The notes under the pieces: generated by a model | Databases searched by the model: none | What the model was told of the DNA's origin: nothing | What the model saw: the letters and a program-made list of their open reading frames with translations, nothing else | Origin: an uncultured Bacteroidales bacterium | Lineage (GTDB): Bacteria > Bacteroidota > Bacteroidia > Bacteroidales > WCHB1-69 | Length of the DNA stretch: 64,000 nucleotides | Reading direction: 5' to 3' | NCBI GenBank assembly: GCA_937949745.1 | Contig: CALECM010000073.1 | Coordinates: forward strand, 1-64,000 | Shown: piece by piece, positions 25,363 to 34,340 of the stretch | How positions within the stretch are numbered: the first letter of the stretch is position 1 | How the letters are laid out: each line of letters opens with the position of its first letter | Made by a program: the position numbers and the translations under genes

Positions 25363-27255
25363 ATGATCAATACAATCAGGGAAAAGATTCCGGTAACCAT
25401 ATATAAAGATTCGGACGCCGGATCTGTAAAGGCCGCTAAAGAGATCGCCAAATTGATCAAAAGAAAAGCAGCGCAGAATAAAACGGCCGTGCTCGGTTTA
25501 GCGACCGGCTCATCGCCGATAAGGGTTTATCATGAACTGGTAAGGATGCACAGGGAAGAAGGACTCAGTTTCAAAAATGTGGTAACATTTAACCTGGACG
25601 AATATTACCCGATGAAACCCACCGATCCGGAAAGCTATGTCTATTTTATGAATTATCATCTTTTCGATCATGTCGATATCGATCCGGCAAATGTTCATAT
25701 TCCCGACGGTACTATTCCGGAGAATGAGATAGAGGAATACTGTACCCGCTATGAATGGGAAATAGAATCTGCAGGGGGAATTGATATTCAGCTTCTGGGT
25801 ATCGGGAGAAACGGGCATATCGGATTTAACGAGCCGGGTAGCCAGATCTATTCCAAAACCAGGATGGTAACGTTGGATATCGTGACCAAAACCGATGCCG
25901 CTTTTGCTTTTGGAGGTACGGACAAAGTGCCCAAGAAAGCCATCACGATGGGTATTTCCACGATCCTGAAAGCCAAACGGATCATTTTAATGGCATGGGG
26001 AGAACATAAATCCGATATTATCAACCAGGTGGTTGAAGGCGAAATACAGGATTATGTTCCCGGGACATACCTCCAGCAACATAACAATGTGGAATTTTAT
26101 ATAGACAGATCCGCGGCTTCCCAACTTTCCCGGACGATCGTGCCCTGGTTATTCGAAAAATGCAAGTGGGACAGGAGGCTGATCCGGAAAGCGGTAGTGT
26201 GGTTGTGTACGACAACTTCCAAGCCGATACTTAAGCTTACGGATCGTGACTATATAGACAATGGCCTTAGCGAATTACTGGATATTTTTAAATCCGCCTA
26301 TGATCTCAATATTCAGGTTTTTAATAATCTCCAGCATACGATTACCGGCTGGCCGGGCGGCAAACCGGCAGCGGATGACAGCCAGCGCCCGGAAAGAGCC
26401 ATTCCTTACCCGAAAAGAGTGGTCGTTTTTAGTCCTCATCCCGACGACGACGTGATTTCTATGGGAGGAACACTTGCACGTTTGGTCCGGCAGGGCCATG
26501 ATGTTCATGTAGTTTACCAGACTTCCGGTAATTTAGCGGTTTATGACGATGATGTGATGAAATATCTCGATTTTCTGCGTGAAATTTCCATATTACAAGG
26601 TATGGAGAGCCAGTTCCAGGATCAGGTATATTCCGTTATCGGGGATTCGTTATCGGAAGGCAGTACCCAAATCCATTCTCCGGAGATCGCCCGGATCAAA
26701 ACCATAATACGTAAAATTGAAGCGAGGGCGGCATGCCGGTTCATCGGTGTCAAAGATGAAAATATCCACTTCCTGCAAATGCCTTTTTATGAATCCGGAA
26801 GTATTAAAAAATACGATCTTTCACAACAGGATATAGATCTCATCATTGATGTTTTGCAGGAAATACATCCTCACCAGATTTATGCTGCCGGAGATTTAAG
26901 CGATCCGCATGGTACACACCGGATATGCCTCAACGCAATCAAAGAAGCGCTCCAGCAAATCAAATCCGAGAAATGGCTGAAAGACTGTTATTGCTGGATG
27001 TATCGCGGCGCATGGCAGGAATGGGATATTCACGAAGTGGATATGGCCGTACCGCTTAGTCCTGATGAAGTAACCGTAAAACGGAAAGCGATTTTCAAAC
27101 ACCAGTCCCAAAAAGATAACGCCCCGTTCCCGGGTTCTGACAAACGTGAATTCTGGCAAAGGGCGGAGGAGCGGAATCACAATACTGCCGTATTATACGA
27201 TAAATTAGGGTTGGCGGAATACCAGGCTATGGAAGTATTTGCCCGTTTACAATAG
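25363..27255 (+). CDS. nagB: Glucosamine-6-phosphate deaminase fused to a PIG-L/LmbE-type deacetylase
   Basis: The 630-residue protein has two enzymes in one chain. Residues about 10-265 are NagB-like, with FNLDEYYPM (active-site Asp near 79) and GRNGHIGFNEPG (about 149-160, catalytic His). After a linker (about 265-355), residues 355-630 form a PIG-L deacetylase domain with the zinc motif SPHPDDD (about 355-361) and a late His in DPHGTHR. NagB converts glucosamine-6-P to fructose-6-P and ammonia. The second domain may deacetylate an N-acetyl sugar first, so substrate could be channelled (inference). The fusion is known in Bacteroidota. Confidence 0.9.
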   Translation: MINTIREKIPVTIYKDSDAGSVKAAKEIAKLIKRKAAQNKTAVLGLATGSSPIRVYHELVRMHREEGLSFKNVVTFNLDEYYPMKPTDPESYVYFMNYHLFDHVDIDPANVHIPDGTIPENEIEEYCTRYEWEIESAGGIDIQLLGIGRNGHIGFNEPGSQIYSKTRMVTLDIVTKTDAAFAFGGTDKVPKKAITMGISTILKAKRIILMAWGEHKSDIINQVVEGEIQDYVPGTYLQQHNNVEFYIDRSAASQLSRTIVPWLFEKCKWDRRLIRKAVVWLCTTTSKPILKLTDRDYIDNGLSELLDIFKSAYDLNIQVFNNLQHTITGWPGGKPAADDSQRPERAIPYPKRVVVFSPHPDDDVISMGGTLARLVRQGHDVHVVYQTSGNLAVYDDDVMKYLDFLREISILQGMESQFQDQVYSVIGDSLSEGSTQIHSPEIARIKTIIRKIEARAACRFIGVKDENIHFLQMPFYESGSIKKYDLSQQDIDLIIDVLQEIHPHQIYAAGDLSDPHGTHRICLNAIKEALQQIKSEKWLKDCYCWMYRGAWQEWDIHEVDMAVPLSPDEVTVKRKAIFKHQSQKDNAPFPGSDKREFWQRAEERNHNTAVLYDKLGLAEYQAMEVFARLQ

Positions 27256-27269
27256 AAAATTCTTTTTTC

Positions 27270-30200
27270 TTAAAAGTCAAGTCCGATAGAGAACATGAAC
27301 TGTCCTTTGGGATTCACTATCCTGGCATCTTCTACTCCCCAGGCGTAATCGAATCTGAGAAAATAACCCAGTAGCGAAGCCCGTAATCCGGCTCCGAAGC
27401 CGCATACGATCGGTTCAACCTGCCTTCTGACCACAGCGGAGATATAACCGCTTTCCACATAGCGGGTATAGAGGGAATTTTCTTCTGAATACGGCGTCAG
27501 GCCGGTCCAGGCGGTACCGATATCGCCGAATAATACCAGTTGCAAAGAATTAAGGAAATTATTGGATAATCTTTTCCGGGCAATCAATTGCACGAACGGA
27601 ACCCTCAGTTCGGTGTTTAATAAAGCGAAAGAAGTTCCGTTGCGTATATTTTGCGTAAACCCGCGCATATTCGTGGCTAATGTCTGGTAGGCATAATCAA
27701 TGGTCCGGTCAACCGAAATATCCCTGTTAAATTTGGCAAGCATCCAGTTGTCGATCCCGCCCATGTAATAAATCAGTCTTCCGGATCCGAAATTAGTACT
27801 GGCCGCGAATCTGGTTGCCCAGGTCATATTCTTGTATACCTTAACGGATTTTCGGATATCCATCCCTAATACCAACAGGTTTTTCTGGTCTTTCTCCAAC
27901 CGGTGCTGGTATTCGACGAAGAATTTCATTTTACTTCCACGCCAAAGATTGGTATATAATTCTTTGGAAGAATCGAAGACGAATTCCATCTTGGCTCCTG
28001 CCCATACGTGATTTTCATTTTTGGTCCGGAGCGAAAGATCATCCAGCGCTCCGAGGATAAAATTTTCATAGCGGCCCGTCAGGGTAAGCCGGAGGCTCGT
28101 TAGCTTATTAAAAGGATATTTGATAATATAGAAAATACTGTTCGATTTTTGTTTGATGAGGTCATAGTCAGCCATGGATTTGATGGATTGCCTGTAAATG
28201 ATCACCTGATGGTCCACACGACGGGAAAGGTCCTCAAAGCTGAACATAAATTCGTTACTCTCCAGGTCGAAAGAAAGTCTCACGCCACCCGAGATCCGGT
28301 AATTTTCAAAAAGATCATTGATCCCGACCATAAACAAAGCGTTCAATCCCGTATTGAGGTAAATGGGGCTTTCGGCGCCTGTAAATTGCTGATAGGTAGT
28401 ATTGAGAAAACTAAAATCAGCTTGCGTAACTAATTTATTGAGGGTATACTGAACATTGTAATTCCGGGTAACCGGTTGAATGTATTCGATTCCTTCTGTT
28501 AAGGCATTGGGTTGGAAACCCGTTTTTTCAGGCCCGGAGAGGAGAGTATCTGACGTTTTTTTAGGAAGCAGGTCACTCTGTCGTACCTGGAAGAAACCAT
28601 GTTGTGGTATTGTTTTGCGTGTTCCTGCCGGTTTACTTATTAAGGCAAGGCTATCCTGTTTTTGCCTCTCTTTCCACATCTCTTCCTGGAAAGCGGATTT
28701 TTGTATTCCGGTTAAGGGATTAAGCTGTACAGGGCGTTTCAGAATGCGCTTTACACCGTCGTAGAGCATGATATCCGCCACATCCCCGGAAGTACTGTTA
28801 TAGACTTGTTCAAATATCGAATATGCATTATCCGTAAGCGGCGAACTATTCGCTGTATAGGCATAATGGATGATCGTGTCGATTTTGCTGATCATGCTGT
28901 CGAAACGGGCGATATAGCGGTTATTGATGCCGTTCTCATCACTCAGGAAAAGGATTTCGTTACGGCTCAATTCCTGCGCATTGGTTTCATTTGCGTATGG
29001 AGTGCGGGTAACCTGCAATAATTCCTTTTCTTTCGTATCGTAATGATAGAGATAAAGATCATAGAAAGACTGTGGTTTAGCCTCAAAGAATTTTTCCGGT
29101 GCAGGTATCGTATCATGACTTCTTTTGGAGGAGAATATGATCTTTTTCTGGTTGTTCATAAACCGCGGCTGGTAGTCATCATAAATATCATTCGTAATAT
29201 TTTGAATGGAACGGGACAGGAAACTGTAAATGAAAATATCAGATTGACCGTGCCTGAATCCTGAAAACAGCATTAATCGGCCGTCATCCGAATAAGACCA
29301 GTCCGTAATTTTTTCCACATCTACCAGCAACCGTTTTTCCAGTTTATTATCCTCAATCATGTAAGGATAATAATAACAACGACCGCGATCCTCAATGGTG
29401 AAGCCCAATATCTCACCGTTAGGATGCCATGCTAATTTCGGATAAGTCAGATCTGGGTTATCCTCCACTTTTTGATACCGGGTGAATATTTTTTTCGGTT
29501 TTTTAACACCGGGAGTCTTAAGCCAGATCTTAACCTGTCCCGCTTCATTGGTCGTATATGCATAACTCTCTCCATCGGGTGAAAAGATGATATTACTATA
29601 TTCCCTTTTCGTTTTGGGTTTGGGGACCAGTTCTTCTCCCTCAGGTAATTCTTTTTTGGTGTCCTTCCTGTACATCACGAAATAATACCGGTACCAGTCC
29701 ACGAGTAATTTTTCATAACTCACGCCGGTAACATAGTAAAAACCACGTTCATAACTTCTCGAAGTCCTCGTTGTATGTAAAATATTGGCGATGGCGTTCT
29801 TCCCGTACCGGTCGACAATGAATTTCCAGAATGAGTGGCCCGCATAAGTAGCGTCGACCGGTGATAGCTGATCGAAATCCACATATTTTTTGGTTAAGAT
29901 ACCGTTTTTTACATAGGCGTCTATTTCACTATTCCAATTCTCTCCCACATAGGAAGCTAATCCGCTGTAATACCATACGGGCACATTATTCAATGATTCG
30001 GATGTGATATTGGAACCCACGCTTTGGCCTTCTACCAGCAGGTGGGCATAGATGTTCATGATGCCCGAACGGATCATTTTATCCAGATGTCCGTGATCTC
30101 CGTCAAAATAAAGATAAATCTTCGTCCCGTATATATTGGTAACACCACCCTGGTTATAAAAATCGTCATTGTCGAAAGCGAAATTGGACTCCCTGAAATC

Positions 30201-30524
30201 CGATTGGGTGGTGTATACGATAAATTGTAATTTTTTGGAAGAAGAAAAATTAAGCATCCTCTCTATTTCCTCGATAAAGACCGGCGCTTTATAAAGCGTA
30301 TATTGAGCCAGTTCTTTGCCGTTCGGGTAAAAATATACGTCGAACTTGGTGGTTCTGAAATAGGTCCAGTTAAATTTCTGGTGTTGTACCCTGTTTTTAC
30401 CGAAAGTAAGTTGTGAGCCGTTGTAAAATTGGGAATGGGATTCCTGGAGGAAAACCATGAGAATAAAACAAAAAAGCCCTATGGTTTTCAAATAGGAGAA
30501 AAAACCGGAACTTCTGTTTTTCAT
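27270..30524 (-). CDS. Very large outer-membrane protein: peptidase-like, beta-propeller and Omp85-like barrel regions
   Basis: The 1084-residue protein has a signal peptide (about 15-31). A region at about 45-290 resembles peptidase-MA/basic secretory proteins but lacks an HExxH motif. A TolB/WD40-like propeller covers about 300-560 (SPDGESYAYTTNEAGQVKIW, YSDDGRLMLFSGF, FSSKRSHD). The C-terminal part (about 745-1084) is barrel-like, with MRGFTQNIRNGTSF resembling the Omp85 RGF loop and a final Phe (FSIGLDF). It is likely anchored in the outer membrane with periplasmic domains; function is unknown to me. Convergent with the NagB fusion, divergent from the GldA-like gene. Confidence 0.75.
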   Translation of the reverse strand: MKNRSSGFFSYLKTIGLFCFILMVFLQESHSQFYNGSQLTFGKNRVQHQKFNWTYFRTTKFDVYFYPNGKELAQYTLYKAPVFIEEIERMLNFSSSKKLQFIVYTTQSDFRESNFAFDNDDFYNQGGVTNIYGTKIYLYFDGDHGHLDKMIRSGIMNIYAHLLVEGQSVGSNITSESLNNVPVWYYSGLASYVGENWNSEIDAYVKNGILTKKYVDFDQLSPVDATYAGHSFWKFIVDRYGKNAIANILHTTRTSRSYERGFYYVTGVSYEKLLVDWYRYYFVMYRKDTKKELPEGEELVPKPKTKREYSNIIFSPDGESYAYTTNEAGQVKIWLKTPGVKKPKKIFTRYQKVEDNPDLTYPKLAWHPNGEILGFTIEDRGRCYYYPYMIEDNKLEKRLLVDVEKITDWSYSDDGRLMLFSGFRHGQSDIFIYSFLSRSIQNITNDIYDDYQPRFMNNQKKIIFSSKRSHDTIPAPEKFFEAKPQSFYDLYLYHYDTKEKELLQVTRTPYANETNAQELSRNEILFLSDENGINNRYIARFDSMISKIDTIIHYAYTANSSPLTDNAYSIFEQVYNSTSGDVADIMLYDGVKRILKRPVQLNPLTGIQKSAFQEEMWKERQKQDSLALISKPAGTRKTIPQHGFFQVRQSDLLPKKTSDTLLSGPEKTGFQPNALTEGIEYIQPVTRNYNVQYTLNKLVTQADFSFLNTTYQQFTGAESPIYLNTGLNALFMVGINDLFENYRISGGVRLSFDLESNEFMFSFEDLSRRVDHQVIIYRQSIKSMADYDLIKQKSNSIFYIIKYPFNKLTSLRLTLTGRYENFILGALDDLSLRTKNENHVWAGAKMEFVFDSSKELYTNLWRGSKMKFFVEYQHRLEKDQKNLLVLGMDIRKSVKVYKNMTWATRFAASTNFGSGRLIYYMGGIDNWMLAKFNRDISVDRTIDYAYQTLATNMRGFTQNIRNGTSFALLNTELRVPFVQLIARKRLSNNFLNSLQLVLFGDIGTAWTGLTPYSEENSLYTRYVESGYISAVVRRQVEPIVCGFGAGLRASLLGYFLRFDYAWGVEDARIVNPKGQFMFSIGLDF

Positions 30525-30547
30525 TTATTATTTCTGTTTGTAGGCCA

Positions 30548-30555
30548 CAAAGATA
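30548..30555 (-). promoter_or_regulatory. Promoter -7 box for the large propeller-barrel gene
   Basis: The minus strand reads TATCTTTG, 23 bp upstream of the ATG at 30524. Confidence 0.55.
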
Positions 30556-30578
30556 GTAAAAAAGATCATCTTTTTTTG

Positions 30579-30586
30579 TATTTTTG
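30579..30586 (+). promoter_or_regulatory. Promoter -7 box for the GldA-like gene
   Basis: TATTTTTG lies 17 bp before the ATG at 30604, facing away from the box at 30548-30555. Confidence 0.55.
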
Positions 30587-30603
30587 CGATCAAAATCAAA
30601 GAG

Positions 30604-31347
30604 ATGTCTATCAGTGTAACCCATGTTTCAAAAGTATATGGTAAACAATTTGCCCTCAACAATGTTAGCTTCGAAGTAAAAAAAGGGGAGATTGTAGGAT
30701 TCCTCGGTCCTAACGGCGCCGGTAAGTCCACCATGATGAAGATCATAACCTGCTACATTCCGCCTACTGAGGGAGATGTTTCCGTTTGTGGCCTGGATAT
30801 TTGGAACGATTCACTGGAATTAAGGAAAAAGATAGGTTATCTTTCGGAGGCCAATCCGCTTTATCCGGATATGTATGTTGCGGAATTCCTGGAGTTTATC
30901 GCAGGCGTACACAAAATTAAAAATAAGAAGGAAGCAGTAGCCAGGGTTATCCGCATGACCAACCTGGAATTGGAACAACGGAAAAAGATCCATGCTCTTT
31001 CCCGTGGTTATCGCCAACGTGTAGGATTGGCTCAGGCCCTGATTCATGATCCGGAAGTGCTGATTCTGGATGAACCGACTACAGGATTGGATCCCAATCA
31101 GTTAGTAGAGATCAGGGATTTGATCAAAGAGTGCGGGAAAAGCAAAACCGTTATGTTGTCGACGCATATTATGCAGGAAGTGGAAGCGGTTTGCGACCGG
31201 GTCATCATTATTAACCGGGGGAATATCGTCATCGATGCCGGGATCGGTGAATTACCCGAAGTCGCACAAAAAATGGGTCTTTTGCCAAAGAATACCGATA
31301 CGGGCGCGCTGAAAATGGAGCAGATATTCCATGCCCTAACCCGTTAA
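30604..31347 (+). CDS. ABC transporter ATP-binding protein, GldA-like
   Basis: The 247-residue ATPase has Walker A GPNGAGKST (about 36-44), signature LSRGYRQRVGL, Walker B VLILDEPTTGLDPNQ and H-loop STHIMQE. The sequence SEANPLYPDMYVAEFLEFIA is typical of GldA, the ATPase of a GldAFG-type transporter. Its C-terminus is about 50 residues shorter than usual GldA, and no GldF/GldG permease gene adjoins it. In Bacteroidales, which do not glide, the homolog probably serves a general ABC-2 exporter. Convergent with rho, 31 bp apart. Confidence 0.85.
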   Translation: MSISVTHVSKVYGKQFALNNVSFEVKKGEIVGFLGPNGAGKSTMMKIITCYIPPTEGDVSVCGLDIWNDSLELRKKIGYLSEANPLYPDMYVAEFLEFIAGVHKIKNKKEAVARVIRMTNLELEQRKKIHALSRGYRQRVGLAQALIHDPEVLILDEPTTGLDPNQLVEIRDLIKECGKSKTVMLSTHIMQEVEAVCDRVIIINRGNIVIDAGIGELPEVAQKMGLLPKNTDTGALKMEQIFHALTR

Positions 31348-31378
31348 ATCATCCGATAATAAATAAGTATAAGGAAAT

Positions 31379-33268
31379 CTATCCGTTCATCGAAGCCAGG
31401 AAGTCTTCATTGGTTTTGGAAAAACGCATCCGGTCTTTGATGAATTCCATCGCTTCCACGGTGGTCATATCCGAAAGGTGATTCCTGAGTAACCATACTT
31501 TCTGAAGGGTTTCGGGATTTTGCAGAAGATCATCGCGACGTGTACTGGAAGAAACGATATCCACAGCAGGATAAATACGTTTGTTGGATAATTTGCGGTC
31601 TAATTGCAATTCCATATTTCCGGTACCTTTAAACTCTTCGAAAATCACTTCATCCATCCTTGAACCGGTATCGATCAGGGCCGTGGAGATAATCGTCAAT
31701 GAACCCCCGTTTTCAATATTACGGGCTGCTCCGAAGAAACGTTTGGGCTTTTGTAATGCGTTGGCTTCCACACCTCCCGATAACACTTTACCTGAAGCCG
31801 GCGCAATAGTATTGAAAGCTCTGGCGAGACGGGTTATGGAATCCAGAAGGATACAAACATCCTGTCCGCATTCTACCATTCTTTTGGCTTTTTCCAATAC
31901 GACGTTGGCTATTTTCACGTGACGTTCAGCGGGTTCGTCGAAAGTGGATGAGATCACTTCCGCTTTTACGCTTTTCTGCATATCCGTCACTTCTTCAGGG
32001 CGTTCGTCTATTAAGAGGATAATAAGATAAATTTCAGGATGGTTATAGGAAATAGCATTGGCTATTTCTTTCAACAGTACGGTTTTTCCAGTTTTAGGTT
32101 GTGCTACGATCAATCCGCGCTGTCCTTTTCCGATGGGCGCGAAAAGGTCGATCACCCGGGTACAGATATTATCTCCGGGATGGCCGGTCAGTTTTATTTT
32201 CTGATCAGGAAACATAGGAGTTAAATAATCGAAAGGCACACGATCCCTGATTTCGGCCGGGTCACGTCCGTTGATCTTTTCGATTTTCGTAAGCGGAAAG
32301 AATTTCTCGCCTTCTTTCGGAGGCCTGATGGTTCCTAAAATAGTATCGCCGCTTTTCAATCCGAAAAGTTTGATTTGCGACATCGAAACGTAAATATCAT
32401 CGGGCGATGTAAGGTAATTATAATCCGACGACCTTAAAAATCCGCATGTATCATTGGTGATCTCCAATACTCCTTCCGCTGATACGGAGCCGTCAAAATT
32501 GGCTTGCGCCACCATATTCCATAATGATTCCGTCGCTTCCGTATTTTCTTCCTGTTTAACCGTACTTACTTCCTGCTTAACCGGTCTTGAAACAATATTT
32601 TCCTGAATAAGGTCTTCGGGAAGAGTATCGATGTCCGTAATTATTTCCGTAATGGAGGAAGGTTCTCCGTCTATTTGTATATCCTGCGTTTCCACCGTTT
32701 TCACAACTTCCTTTTCTTTCGCAAGTTCTTCAAAAGTAAAATCGTCCAGAAGAATGTCGTTCATGGTCTCGAAATCGACTTTCGGGGTTGCGTAATCATC
32801 TTCTTTGAGTATAACCGGATCGTCGAACAGGATTTCCGGAAAATCATCAAGGCTTTTCCTGGTTTCCGTCACCACCTCGTAAGTTTCCCGGGTTTGTTTT
32901 TTATTTTTATATACGGATTTTCCTTTCTTTTTACCAGCACTGTATTGTTGGTCTGTTGCGGAAACCATTTCTTCGGTATCGGTTCCCTTTTTGTTTTTAC
33001 GTTTTGGTCTGGAGTTTTCTTCCGTAGGCATCGGATTGGCAAATACAACGGGATCCGTATCTGATGTCTGTTCGTCTATGATATCGGGAAGAACTTCCAT
33101 GTCGGTATGGAAAAGGCTTTCTGCTTTTTTTGTAGCGGAAATACCGTTTTTTTCGCCGTTAGCGATAATTCCTGAAGTAATTTTCTTTTCGTTTGAAGTA
33201 GCAATAGGAGATTTCTCAGATATAGCAATACGCTTTCTTTTAGGTTTTTTTTCTGAAGAGTCTAACAT
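31379..33268 (-). CDS. rho: Transcription termination factor Rho with long N-terminal extension
   Basis: The 629-residue protein is about 210 residues longer than E. coli Rho. Residues 1-250 are charged, low-complexity and probably disordered (many Lys, Glu, Thr). From about 260 the RNA-binding cold-shock-like fold follows (SAEGVLEITNDTCGFLRSSD). The hexameric ATPase has Walker A QPKTGKTVLLK near 390, LLIDERPEEVTDM and the R-loop FEEFKGTGNMEL. The extension is a common feature of Bacteroidota Rho. It ends transcription of untranslated RNA. It is monocistronic with a leader of about 120 nt. Confidence 0.95.
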   Translation of the reverse strand: MLDSSEKKPKRKRIAISEKSPIATSNEKKITSGIIANGEKNGISATKKAESLFHTDMEVLPDIIDEQTSDTDPVVFANPMPTEENSRPKRKNKKGTDTEEMVSATDQQYSAGKKKGKSVYKNKKQTRETYEVVTETRKSLDDFPEILFDDPVILKEDDYATPKVDFETMNDILLDDFTFEELAKEKEVVKTVETQDIQIDGEPSSITEIITDIDTLPEDLIQENIVSRPVKQEVSTVKQEENTEATESLWNMVAQANFDGSVSAEGVLEITNDTCGFLRSSDYNYLTSPDDIYVSMSQIKLFGLKSGDTILGTIRPPKEGEKFFPLTKIEKINGRDPAEIRDRVPFDYLTPMFPDQKIKLTGHPGDNICTRVIDLFAPIGKGQRGLIVAQPKTGKTVLLKEIANAISYNHPEIYLIILLIDERPEEVTDMQKSVKAEVISSTFDEPAERHVKIANVVLEKAKRMVECGQDVCILLDSITRLARAFNTIAPASGKVLSGGVEANALQKPKRFFGAARNIENGGSLTIISTALIDTGSRMDEVIFEEFKGTGNMELQLDRKLSNKRIYPAVDIVSSSTRRDDLLQNPETLQKVWLLRNHLSDMTTVEAMEFIKDRMRFSKTNEDFLASMNG

Positions 33269-33391
33269 AATTAAGGTTAAATGTTAATAGTAACGAAGTT
33301 TATAAGAAACTTTAATAATAAAATAAAAAATACAATTAATCTGAAAATTATTTTATCTTATAAATAACGCGATGAAGATATAATCGCGATG

Positions 33392-33399
33392 CAAAAATA
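33392..33399 (-). promoter_or_regulatory. Promoter -7 box for rho
   Basis: The minus strand reads TATTTTTG, 124 bp upstream of the rho ATG. The long AT-rich leader (33269-33391) holds no gene; Rho often controls its own leader in other bacteria, but no specific structure was evident. Confidence 0.45.
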
Positions 33400-33435
33400 C
33401 AATATTTTTTAAATAACGAAACTTATTATAAGAAA

Positions 33436-34329
33436 TTATTTTCCGAAAATGTGATCGCTCATCACAATTCTCAGGTATCCCCCGTAATTAAAAGCCAGGT
33501 CGGTATAGGGTTTCAGATTTATACTACTTGCGGATACATAGAAAACAGGGTCAATGGATATATATTTGTTGAAAACGATCTTTAATCCCGCCGCTAATGA
33601 AAATCCGTAGCCGGGGCCTCCGAATTTGGTATTGTATTTTTGCATATCGACACCGGGAATATAGTTCGCCCCGTTATAATAATCCAGTAAAGTAAATTGC
33701 CGTTCTTCCTCGATTAGAGCGAAGAACTTTTTGACATCCACAAAATTGAATTGCACACCCAGTTCCAGATATGGCTTTATCATATGGTGAGGATGAAATA
33801 AATAGGAAACGGCCAGGTCGAAAACAGAACGGTTTTCCTTGGCTATGAGATGTTGCGGGAAATAATTGTTACGCATATTGCCCGGAGGCGCGTTATATTT
33901 CAGCGTAAATACATCGGTGGCCGATAATCGTGTAAAAGAATAGGTAAGACTTATGGCCCAGTTCTTATTAAACTTATAACGCAAACCCAGGGCGATGGAG
34001 AGGCTTACCGAATATTTCATATCTTCCGGCAATTGGTCAAGATAAACAGAGTCCGTTACATAAGGATGTTTATCGACGATGATTTTATAAATTTCGTCGT
34101 ACCAATATTTATTTCCTAATACATAATTGATATTATTGGTATTTTCGGGACTTCCGTTATAATAGGACGCGTTATATTTGTTTCCGAAATAAGCACCTGC
34201 GCCTATCAAAAATTCAAAACCTTTATCAAGCAAACTGCTGTCGGTAACGGGAAGAGCGGGATATTGCTGCCCTTTCACCTCACCAAAAATGATACTTAAG
34301 AATACCAAAATAACAACTGTTTTTTTCAT
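33436..34329 (-). CDS. Putative outer-membrane beta-barrel protein, unknown function
   Basis: The 297-residue protein has a signal peptide (about 1-20, ending VKGQQ). It consists mostly of beta strands with aromatic girdles (FEFLIGAGAYFGNKYN, NWAISLTYSFTRLS, FGGPGYGFSLAAGLKIVFN) and ends in a short strand. This suits a porin-like barrel of about 10-12 strands. I do not recognise a family. It starts 11 bp after the lpd stop codon, so it may share the lpd transcript, which is an odd pairing of cytoplasmic and outer-membrane products. Confidence 0.65.
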   Translation of the reverse strand: MKKTVVILVFLSIIFGEVKGQQYPALPVTDSSLLDKGFEFLIGAGAYFGNKYNASYYNGSPENTNNINYVLGNKYWYDEIYKIIVDKHPYVTDSVYLDQLPEDMKYSVSLSIALGLRYKFNKNWAISLTYSFTRLSATDVFTLKYNAPPGNMRNNYFPQHLIAKENRSVFDLAVSYLFHPHHMIKPYLELGVQFNFVDVKKFFALIEEERQFTLLDYYNGANYIPGVDMQKYNTKFGGPGYGFSLAAGLKIVFNKYISIDPVFYVSASSINLKPYTDLAFNYGGYLRIVMSDHIFGK

Positions 34330-34340
34330 TCCTTTCAGGA

